From CADEED01 sp036677145 (GTDB taxonomy: Bacteria > Pseudomonadota > Gammaproteobacteria > Steroidobacterales > Steroidobacteraceae), in the NCBI GenBank assembly GCA_036677145.1, contig JAKFFF010000057.1, positions 1 to 64,000 on the forward strand: a DNA stretch of 64,000 nt, read 5' to 3'. This document shows, piece by piece, positions 42,504-49,766 of this stretch. Position 1 is the stretch's first letter. The number at the start of each line of letters is the position of its first letter. The position numbers were made by a program, and so were the translations under genes. The notes beneath the pieces were generated by a model. The model saw nothing but the letters and a program-made list of their open reading frames with translations, was not told the DNA's origin and made no database searches.

Positions 42504-43588
42504 TGCGTACGGTAGTCGTAGACAAGATTGCTTCGGTGACGCAGGCCTGCGGCCTGGGTAACGAAGTGCGCGTCGCTCTCGACAACATTCCCGCCGAGGA
42601 AGGCGTGGTCGTGGTCGTGGAAATCCTCACCAACAAGTCCACCTACAACACGCTCGAGCTAACCAGCGGCCGCATGGCGAAGGTCGGCAAGGGCGATATC
42701 GTTGCCGGTGCCTTGGGACACCGTAAGGCGCTGTTCGGCTATTCGGGCCACGTGCCGGAGAGCGTGAAACCCGGCGACATCCTGCAGATGCTCAACATCG
42801 GCGGTGTGCTCGGCGTGTGCGACTCTGTCAATCCCGACAAGGGCAGGCCGTTCGACTGCCGTGTCATCGGTGGCGTGCTCGATTTCCCCTATCTCGGCGA
42901 ACGCATCGGCGTGCCCGCGCGCGTGGGTTATCGGAAGTTCGACCCCGAAGCCGCGCTCAACACGCACGGCGTACCGGTCGTCGCGCTCGCCGGCACGTGT
43001 ATGGAAGCCGGCAAGACCGCCGCCGCCGCCGCGATCATCTCGCGCATGCGGCATCGCGGCCTCACGGTCGACGCATTCAAGGCCACGGGCGTTTCCCTGC
43101 GCCGCGACATCCTCGCCTTCGAGGACGCCGGCGCGCGCAATACGCTCATCTTCACGGACTTCGGCATCGTGTCCACCACACGCAAGGTGGGTCCCGCGAT
43201 CACGCGCACCATGCTCACTGAGCTGTCGGACAAGAAGCCCGACGTCATCGTTTTCGAGCTTGGCGACGGATTGTTAGGCACCTACGGCGTGGACGCGATC
43301 CTCGAACAAGAAGATCTGCGCAAGGCGATGACGGGCGTCGTGTTGTCCGCCAACGATCCGGTGGCCGCGTACGGCGGCGTCGACATCCTGCGCAAACGTT
43401 ATGGCATCGAGCCGATCGCGGTGACTGGTCCGTCCACGGACAACGCGGTGGGCGTGCAGATCATCCAGGAGCAGCTCAAGGTGCCGGCGTTCAATGCGCT
43501 GTCGGCCGGAGCGGCGCTGGGCGACTCCATCATCAATTCGGTGGGCCTGACGCAAGCCCGCGCGCTCGATCGCGCTGCGAACGAGTAA
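42503..43588 (+). CDS. DUF1611 / DgcN-like P-loop protein, candidate N-acylglutamate-forming enzyme
   Basis: 361 residues, GGAGG 8 nt before the ATG, one-base overlap with argG. N-terminal domain (about 1-155) then a P-loop domain with Walker A AGTCMEAGKT at 163-172, of the GTxxxxGKT form also seen in dethiobiotin synthetase, followed by AFKATGVSLRRD and a C-terminal NALSAGAALGDSIINS. This is the DUF1611 family, to which the D-glutamate N-acetyltransferase DgcN belongs (established for the family, recalled). Its place inside an arginine operon lacking argA/argJ makes acylation of glutamate the obvious guess. No DgcA racemase is adjacent, so it may use L-glutamate. Acyl donor unknown. Confidence 0.85.
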   Translation: MRTVVVDKIASVTQACGLGNEVRVALDNIPAEEGVVVVVEILTNKSTYNTLELTSGRMAKVGKGDIVAGALGHRKALFGYSGHVPESVKPGDILQMLNIGGVLGVCDSVNPDKGRPFDCRVIGGVLDFPYLGERIGVPARVGYRKFDPEAALNTHGVPVVALAGTCMEAGKTAAAAAIISRMRHRGLTVDAFKATGVSLRRDILAFEDAGARNTLIFTDFGIVSTTRKVGPAITRTMLTELSDKKPDVIVFELGDGLLGTYGVDAILEQEDLRKAMTGVVLSANDPVAAYGGVDILRKRYGIEPIAVTGPSTDNAVGVQIIQEQLKVPAFNALSAGAALGDSIINSVGLTQARALDRAANE

Positions 43589-43596
43589 AGAGAACC

Positions 43597-44664
43597 ATGT
43601 CCACGCCCAACCAGATCCCAGCCATCGTTCTTGGCGGCACCGGCTACGTGTCGGGCGAGCTGCTGCGCCTCATTTCCGGCCATCCCAACTTCACGCTCGC
43701 GGGCGTGATGTCGGACAGTTCGCCGGGCGAGCCCGCTGGAAAATCCTTTCCCCACCTCGCGGCCGTTCTTGGCGACACAAAATTCAGATCGCAGGCGGAA
43801 ATCGCTGGACTCATCGCGAAGGAAAAGACCTCGGCGGTGTTCTGCGCCGCCCCGCATGGCGCGGCGGCCGCACTCATCGACACGCTCCTGAAGGCGGCGG
43901 AGGCCGCGGGTACGAAGCCGCGTTTCGTCGACATTTCGGCGGACTTCCGTTACGCCACGGCGGCGGCTTATGAGGCCGTGTACAAACATCCGCATGGCGC
44001 GCCCGCGCGGCTGGCGCAGTTCACCTGCGCCGTGCCCGAGCATCTGAAAAGCGCGCCAACACCGCACGTTGCTCATCCTGGCTGCTTTTCGACGGCAATC
44101 CTCCTCGCGAGTGTTCCGCTGCTCGCGTCAGGCTGGGCCGATCCGACACTGTTCGTCAGTGGTGTCACCGGCAGCACGGGGTCTGGCCGCAAACCGGTCG
44201 AAGGAACGCACCATCCCACCCGGCACAGCGATCTGTATTCCTACGGCGCACTCGGACATCGGCACACGCCGGAGATCACGGCGCTCGCGAAAGCGACCAC
44301 CGGAATCGATGCGGACTATTCCTTCGTGCCGCATTCGGGGCCCTTCGCGCGCGGCATTCACGTGACCGTGCAGGCGCGTCTGAAGTCGGCGAAGGATGCG
44401 GCCGCCGTCGTCGGCATGCTGCGCGAGTTCTATGCCGGCGCGCCTTTCGTACGCGTACTCGATAACGCACCGCGCGTGAAAGACATCGTGGCCAGCAACT
44501 ATGCACACCTGTCGGCGGCCTCGAACGGCCGGACCGTCGCGGTGATGAGCGTGGTGGACAATCTCAACAAGGGCGCGGCGGGCGGCGCCGTGCAATGGAT
44601 GAATCGCCTGTACGGTCTGCCGGAGACGGCGGGGCTCACGGCGCCCGCTGCCGGCTGGACCTGA
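43597..44664 (+). CDS. argC: N-acyl-gamma-glutamyl-phosphate reductase
   Basis: 355 residues. Dinucleotide-binding VLGGTGYVSGELLRL at the N-terminus, catalytic Cys in AHPGCFST, and GVTGSTGSGRKP with downstream HRHTPEI for substrate binding. The active site reads GCFST rather than the common GCYPT, as I recall for the ArgC types that accompany N-acylornithine carbamoyltransferases. Reduces N-acylglutamyl phosphate with NADPH. 8 nt after the DUF1611 gene. Confidence 0.93.
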   Translation: MSTPNQIPAIVLGGTGYVSGELLRLISGHPNFTLAGVMSDSSPGEPAGKSFPHLAAVLGDTKFRSQAEIAGLIAKEKTSAVFCAAPHGAAAALIDTLLKAAEAAGTKPRFVDISADFRYATAAAYEAVYKHPHGAPARLAQFTCAVPEHLKSAPTPHVAHPGCFSTAILLASVPLLASGWADPTLFVSGVTGSTGSGRKPVEGTHHPTRHSDLYSYGALGHRHTPEITALAKATTGIDADYSFVPHSGPFARGIHVTVQARLKSAKDAAAVVGMLREFYAGAPFVRVLDNAPRVKDIVASNYAHLSAASNGRTVAVMSVVDNLNKGAAGGAVQWMNRLYGLPETAGLTAPAAGWT

Positions 44665-44679
44665 TCCGCGGAAACGAAC

Positions 44680-45846
44680 ATGAACGCTGAACTCAAGCAG
44701 GGCGCCTCTCCGGCCGACGGTCTCGCGCCGGTCTACGCGCAATATCCGATCGAAGTCGTCGGCGCCGACGGCGTCTGGCTGCATACGCGCGACGGCCGCA
44801 AGGTGCTCGACCTTTACGGCGGCCACGCCGTTGCCTCGTTGGGCTACGGCCACAAGGGCTGGACGAAAGCGTTGACGACCCAGGCCGCGCAGATGAATTT
44901 TCAAACGAATGCCGTCCCCATGGAGATCCGCGCGCGTGCGGCGCAGAAACTGCTGAAGTTTTCGCGGCTGCCGTTCGACAGCGTGTTCTGGATCAACTCG
45001 GGCGCCGAAGCGAACGAAAACGCGTTCAAGATGGCGTTCAAGATGCGCCCCGGCCGCACGCACGTGGCCGCGATCGAGCAAAGCTTCCATGGCCGTACGG
45101 CCGCGTGTGCATCCACGACCTGGGGCGCGCCCCAGAAGTGGTTTTTCCTGCCGCGCGCGCCCTTCGACGTGAGCTGGATCAAGCGGCGCGACGTCGCGGA
45201 TATCGCCAACCACGTGACCGAAAACACGGCCGCCGTCATCGTCGAGCCCGTGCAGGGCGTCGGTGGCGCGTTCGACATGGGCCAGGAGTTCCTGGCGGCA
45301 TTACGCAAGCGCTGCGACGAAACCGGCGCATTGTTGATATTCGACGAAGTGCAATGTGGCGTCGGCCGTTGCGGCACGCCGTTCGCAGCTAACTACTACG
45401 GCGTGATGCCCGACATCATCACCACGGCCAAGGCGTTGGGAAATGGTTTCCCGGTGTCCGCCATGCTGCTGACGCCGCCCATAACGGCCGCGCTCAAGCT
45501 CGAAAACCTGGGCACGACTTTCGGCGGCGGCCCGATGGCCTGCGCGGTGGCCGAGGCAACGATCGACGCGATCGAGCAGGAAGGTCTCCTCGAAAACGTC
45601 ACGCGCGTATCGGCCTACCTGCGCAAGACGTGCAAGGTTGGCCCCGTCGTGGACTTCCAGGGCCTGGGATTCCTGCATGGCCTGCGACTCAGTACGCCGG
45701 CGAAAGACGTGCAGAAGGCTTTGCTCTCGAAGAACATCCTCGCCGGCACGGCGGGAGATCCCGCGATCCTGCGACTCCTGCCCGCCTTCGTACTCAAGGA
45801 AGAGCACATCGATCAACTGCGCGCGGCGCTCATCGAACTGTCATGA
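44680..45846 (+). CDS. argD: N-acylornithine aminotransferase
   Basis: 388 residues, class III PLP aminotransferase. GGHAVASLGYGH near the N-terminus, NSGAEANENAFKMA for phosphate binding, LLIFDEVQCGVGRCG, and the PLP Lys in TTAKALGNGFPVSAM. Converts N-acylglutamate semialdehyde to N-acylornithine. Placed between argC and argF', so it supplies the carbamoyltransferase substrate. Confidence 0.93.
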   Translation: MNAELKQGASPADGLAPVYAQYPIEVVGADGVWLHTRDGRKVLDLYGGHAVASLGYGHKGWTKALTTQAAQMNFQTNAVPMEIRARAAQKLLKFSRLPFDSVFWINSGAEANENAFKMAFKMRPGRTHVAAIEQSFHGRTAACASTTWGAPQKWFFLPRAPFDVSWIKRRDVADIANHVTENTAAVIVEPVQGVGGAFDMGQEFLAALRKRCDETGALLIFDEVQCGVGRCGTPFAANYYGVMPDIITTAKALGNGFPVSAMLLTPPITAALKLENLGTTFGGGPMACAVAEATIDAIEQEGLLENVTRVSAYLRKTCKVGPVVDFQGLGFLHGLRLSTPAKDVQKALLSKNILAGTAGDPAILRLLPAFVLKEEHIDQLRAALIELS

Positions 45847-45859
45847 AAAGTGCCCTCGC

Positions 45860-46867
45860 ATGAAGAACTTTTTCGACCTCGCAGATCTCTCGCGCGAGCA
45901 GGTCATCGAACTGCTCGCGCTCGCGGAACGGCTGCACACCCGGCCGGAGCCGCAGGCGCTCGCCGGCAAGATCCTCGGTTTGCTCTTCTTCAATCCCAGC
46001 CTGCGCACGCTCTCGTCGTTTCAGGCCGCGATGGCGCGGCTCGGCGGAACCTCCTTCGTGGTCTCCGCGGGACACGGAACCTGGCAACTCGAGACTCGCC
46101 GCGGCGCGGTTATGAATGGCGCAGCAGCGGAACACATGCGCGAGGGCGTGCCAGTATTGTCCCATTACTGTGACGCTCTCGGCATCCGCGCCTTTGCGAG
46201 CGGCACCGACCTCGAAGCGGATCTGGCCGAAACTTCTTTCAAGGAAATGGCCGGTCTGGTCAGCAAACCGGTCATCAACATGGAGTCGGCGACGAATCAT
46301 CCCTGCCAGGCATTGGCGGACTGGAAGACGCTCGACGACCTCGCCGTGCCGAGAAAGGCGCGCTTCGTGTTGTCGTGGGTGAATCATCCGCGCGCGCTGC
46401 CGCTCGCGGTGCCCGCGGCCACTGTTCACATGGCGGCGATGCGCGGCATGGAAGTCGTGGTGCTGCGCCCGGAAGGCTTCGCCCTGCCCCCGCAGATCAT
46501 GCAGAAGGCCGCCGCGGCTGCCGCCTCTTCCGGCGGAACACTGCGCGAGACTTCGGACCGCGATGATGCGCTGAGCGGCGCACACGTCATCTACGCCAAG
46601 GAATGGGGCTCGACCACGCACTACGGCAATGCCGAAGCCGACGCGCGTCTGCGGGCCAACCTCGCCGACTGGTGCGTGCGCGACACCTGGTTCACGCGCG
46701 CCGCGGTCGACTGCAAACTCATGCACTGCCTGCCGGTGCGGCGTAACGTCGCCGTCGCGGACGAAGTGCTCGATGGCCGGCGCAGCGTCGTGCAGCGCGA
46801 GGCCTTGAACCGGATGGTGGTGCAGACCGCGGTGCTGCATCGTCTGCTCGCCACGCCGCAACACTAA
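45860..46867 (+). CDS. argF': N-acylornithine carbamoyltransferase (AOTCase/SOTCase type)
   Basis: 335 residues. Carbamoyl-phosphate loop SLRT (47-50), HPCQ (147-150), and HCLPVRR (289-295), whose VRR ending marks the N-acylornithine branch instead of ordinary OTCase. Position 90 (GAAAEH) is Ala where Xanthomonas AOTCase has Glu92 and Bacteroides fragilis SOTCase has Pro90; E92A in the Xanthomonas enzyme is known to switch it to succinylornithine. TWQLETRRG and YCDALGIRAFA also resemble the Bacteroides enzyme. Predicted product: N-succinylcitrulline or N-acetylcitrulline. Weak Shine-Dalgarno, 13 nt after argD. Confidence 0.92.
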   Translation: MKNFFDLADLSREQVIELLALAERLHTRPEPQALAGKILGLLFFNPSLRTLSSFQAAMARLGGTSFVVSAGHGTWQLETRRGAVMNGAAAEHMREGVPVLSHYCDALGIRAFASGTDLEADLAETSFKEMAGLVSKPVINMESATNHPCQALADWKTLDDLAVPRKARFVLSWVNHPRALPLAVPAATVHMAAMRGMEVVVLRPEGFALPPQIMQKAAAAAASSGGTLRETSDRDDALSGAHVIYAKEWGSTTHYGNAEADARLRANLADWCVRDTWFTRAAVDCKLMHCLPVRRNVAVADEVLDGRRSVVQREALNRMVVQTAVLHRLLATPQH

Positions 46868-46894
46868 CTACTTACCCGTCAACGGTACCCGACC

Positions 46895-47827
46895 ATGATC
46901 ATGCATCGTTCCGACCCTTCCGTCGCCATCCGCAGCCTGCGCAGCGCAGCGCCGTACATCCGCATGTACAAGGGCAAGACCTTCGTCGTGAAGGCCGGCG
47001 GCGGCGTGTTCGGTGACGCAGCCGCGGTGCGCGGACTCATCGAACAGATCGCGATCCTCCACTACTTCGGTGTGCGCGTGGTATTCGTGCACGGCGGCGG
47101 ACCGCAGCTCACGGAAATCACCGAAGCGCTGGGTGTCCCGACGCGCATGGTGCAGGGCCGCCGCGTCACCGACCAGAATGCCATCGACGCCACATCCATG
47201 GTGCTCAACGGCCTGATCAACACGAAACTGCTGTCACTGTGCCGCGAAATGAACATCGACGCCGTGGGCGTCAGCGGCGTGGATGCGGGACTCGTTCGCG
47301 CGCACAAGCGTGCGCCGGTGAAGCTCGATAGCGGCGAAACCGTTGACTACGGCTTCGTCGGTGACATCGATCTCATTGACACCAACGTGCTGACCAAGCT
47401 GCTCGACAATGGACTGATGCCGATCGTCAGCCCGCTTTCGGCCGACGAAAACGGCATGCTGCTCAACATCAACGGTGACACGGTGGCCGCGGCCATTGGT
47501 GCGGCGCTGGACGCGGAAAAGCTCATGTTGTGCACGGGCGCACCCGGCATCCTGGCCGACGTCAACGATCCCTCGTCCATCATTTCGTACACCGATCTCG
47601 CCGGCCTCAAGAAGCTGCGCGACGAAAAGAAGATCGTCGACGGGATGCTGCCGAAAGCGAAGGCGATCGAAGATGCGATACGCGGCGGCGTGCGCCGGGT
47701 GCATGTGATGTCGTACAAGTCTCCCGAAGGCATCCTCGCGGAAGTATTCACGAACGAAGGGGCGGGTACGCTGATCGTCGCGGACATCAACGCCCTGTCG
47801 GCAGCCGAACAGCAGAGCGGCAAATAA
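46895..47827 (+). CDS. argB: N-acylglutamate kinase
   Basis: 310 residues. Amino-acid kinase fold: VVKAGGGVFGD, VFVHGGGPQLTEI, NINGDTVAAAIGAAL and a C-terminal NEGAGTLIV. A 30-residue N-terminal helix before the first strand (SAAPYIRMYKGKTF) resembles arginine-inhibited hexameric NAG kinases, suggesting feedback control. There is no C-terminal GNAT domain, unlike the bifunctional NAGS-kinase of Xanthomonas, so acyl-glutamate must come from another protein. The start may be ATG 46895 or 46901. Confidence 0.92.
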   Translation: MIMHRSDPSVAIRSLRSAAPYIRMYKGKTFVVKAGGGVFGDAAAVRGLIEQIAILHYFGVRVVFVHGGGPQLTEITEALGVPTRMVQGRRVTDQNAIDATSMVLNGLINTKLLSLCREMNIDAVGVSGVDAGLVRAHKRAPVKLDSGETVDYGFVGDIDLIDTNVLTKLLDNGLMPIVSPLSADENGMLLNINGDTVAAAIGAALDAEKLMLCTGAPGILADVNDPSSIISYTDLAGLKKLRDEKKIVDGMLPKAKAIEDAIRGGVRRVHVMSYKSPEGILAEVFTNEGAGTLIVADINALSAAEQQSGK

Positions 47828-47836
47828 GAGGCACTC

Positions 47837-49021
47837 ATGACCCGGCTGTGGGACAAAGGCGTCGAGCTCGACCAGCGCGTGCTCGCCTACACGGCGGGCG
47901 AGGACTACACACTCGATGAGCGGCTCGTGGCCTATGACGTACGCGCCTCGATCGCGCACGCCGAGGGACTGAATGCCGCGAAGTTGCTGGGTGATGCCGA
48001 TCTCGCGGCCATTCGCGACGGGCTCCTGGCAATCGGTGCGGAACACGCGGCCGGCAAGTGGCGCATCGAACTCGCCGACGAGGACGGACAGACCGCGCTC
48101 GAGAAGCGCCTCACCGCGCGCATCGGCGCCGCCGGCGGACGCGTGCACCTCGGCCGGTCGCGCAACGACCAGGTACTGACGGCGCTCAGGCTCTATCTAC
48201 TCGACGCCGGCCGGGAACTCGCCGCGGCTGCCGAGGACTGCGCTACCGCTCTGGACAGGCTCACCGAGCGTGAAGGTGCGACTCCACTGCCCGGCTATAC
48301 ACACATGCAGCAGGCGATGCCCAGCAGCGTGGCCTTGTGGGCTGGTGGATTCGCCAGCGAATTGCGGGACGATTCGGCAGGTTTTCTCGCCTGCGCCCGG
48401 CGCGCGGCGCGCAGCCCATTGGGTTCCGCCGCTGGGTACGGCAGTCCCGGTTTGCCTCTCGATCGGGACTTCACGCGCGCAAAACTCGGTTTTACGAGCG
48501 TGCAGGAACCGGTTACCGCCGTGCAGCTCTCGCGCGGCAAGGCGGAAGCCGAGGTGTTGTTCGCTTGCACGCTGCTGATGCAGGACCTCGGTCGGGTCGC
48601 CGCCGATCTGCTGCTCTTCTATACCCAGGAATTCGCGTTCGTATCGTTGCCCGCGGAGTTCACCACCGGCTCTTCGATCATGCCGCAGAAGCGCAATCCC
48701 GACGTGTTCGAGCTGGTTCGCGGCCGAACCGCCGTCGCGCAGGCCTGCCTTTCCGAAGTGCTCGGCATCTTCGCGAAGCTGCCCTCCGGCTATCAGCGTG
48801 ACCTGCAACTCATCAAGCCGCCGCTGTTCCGCGGTATTGATCTCGCGCTGAGCACCGCGGCCATCATGTCCGTAGGAATCGATGGCGTGCGTTTCCGCGC
48901 CGACCAGATCAAACTCGACCCCGCGATTCGTGCCGCCGAGGAAGCCAATGCGCTGGTCGTGCGCGAGGGCATTCCATTCCGCGAGGCTTACCGCCGTGTC
49001 GGCGAGAAGTATCGCAAATAG
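47837..49021 (+). CDS. argH: Argininosuccinate lyase
   Basis: 394 residues, shorter than the usual about 450-460. Fumarase-superfamily signatures VHLGRSRNDQVLTALRLY, LPGYTHMQQAMPSS and GSSIMPQKRNPD (catalytic Ser loop) are intact, so the shortening is from the ends and connecting helices. Final step: splits argininosuccinate to arginine and fumarate. Last gene of the operon, 9 nt after argB. Confidence 0.93.
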   Translation: MTRLWDKGVELDQRVLAYTAGEDYTLDERLVAYDVRASIAHAEGLNAAKLLGDADLAAIRDGLLAIGAEHAAGKWRIELADEDGQTALEKRLTARIGAAGGRVHLGRSRNDQVLTALRLYLLDAGRELAAAAEDCATALDRLTEREGATPLPGYTHMQQAMPSSVALWAGGFASELRDDSAGFLACARRAARSPLGSAAGYGSPGLPLDRDFTRAKLGFTSVQEPVTAVQLSRGKAEAEVLFACTLLMQDLGRVAADLLLFYTQEFAFVSLPAEFTTGSSIMPQKRNPDVFELVRGRTAVAQACLSEVLGIFAKLPSGYQRDLQLIKPPLFRGIDLALSTAAIMSVGIDGVRFRADQIKLDPAIRAAEEANALVVREGIPFREAYRRVGEKYRK

Positions 49022-49073
49022 ATAGGCAGCAAGGCCCGGCGTCGCGGGCCGCGAGCGTTGCAAGGGGTTTGAT

Positions 49074-49529
49074 ATGGCCATCTGGTTCGGCACACCTACA
49101 ATCGAGGATGCGCGCATGAGCCAGGCGGGCCTGCTCGCCCCGCATCTCGGTATCGAGTTCACCGAATGGGGCGACGATTTCCTGCGCGGCACCATGCCGG
49201 TCGAGGCGCATACGCGCCAGCCCATGGGATTTCTGCACGGCGGCGCATCACTGGTGCTGGCGGAAACCCTCGGCAGCGTCGCCGCAAATTTCGTGGTCGA
49301 TCGTTCGAAGTTCCGCTGTCTGGGGCAGGAGATCAACGCCAACCATCTGCGCCCCGTCGCCGAGGGGCGCGTGACCGGCACCGCCCGGCCATTTCACCTC
49401 GGAGCGCGCAGCCAGGTCTGGAGCATCGAGATCCGGGATCCGGGCGACCGCCTAGCATGTATCTCGAGGCTGACGATGGCCGTGATCGAGTGGCGCCCGA
49501 AATCGGCCGACAAGGATTCCTGGAAATGA
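49074..49529 (+). CDS. Hotdog-fold thioesterase, YdiI/MenI type
   Basis: 151 residues. MPVEAHTRQPMGFLHGGASLVLAE and EINANHLRPVAEGRVTGTA match YdiI-type acyl-CoA thioesterases, with the conserved catalytic carboxylate in the hotdog helix (LVLAETLGSVAA). Could act in menaquinone synthesis (DHNA-CoA) or on other aryl/acyl-CoAs; no men gene is nearby. The stop overlaps the lptM start (ATGA). Confidence 0.87.
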   Translation: MAIWFGTPTIEDARMSQAGLLAPHLGIEFTEWGDDFLRGTMPVEAHTRQPMGFLHGGASLVLAETLGSVAANFVVDRSKFRCLGQEINANHLRPVAEGRVTGTARPFHLGARSQVWSIEIRDPGDRLACISRLTMAVIEWRPKSADKDSWK

Positions 49530-49762
49530 AGCAGATCTCGCTCACCGGATTGGCCTGCATCCTCGCGGCAACGCTTGCGGGTTGCGGGCAAAAAGGCCCG
49601 CTCTATCTACCTGACGAGGCACGCGACGTGGTGACGCGACCCGCGCCTCCGGCGAACAGCGGCGCGCCGGAATCTCCCGGCGCCGGCGATTCGCCCGATG
49701 TACCACCTTCGCCCGTGCCGGAAGACGCGGATAAGGACAAGAACGGCAAGCCGCCGCGGTGA
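49526..49762 (+). CDS. lptM: LptM-type small lipoprotein
   Basis: 78 residues. Lipobox ATLAGC|G followed by the signature GCGQKGPLYLPDE found in YifL/LptM. In E. coli LptM helps LptD reach its native disulfide-bonded state in the outer-membrane LPS translocon. The C-terminal tail is Pro/Asp/Lys-rich and probably disordered. Coupled to the thioesterase by a 4-nt overlap and 4 nt before polA. Confidence 0.85.
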   Translation: MKQISLTGLACILAATLAGCGQKGPLYLPDEARDVVTRPAPPANSGAPESPGAGDSPDVPPSPVPEDADKDKNGKPPR

Positions 49763-49766
49763 ACAC

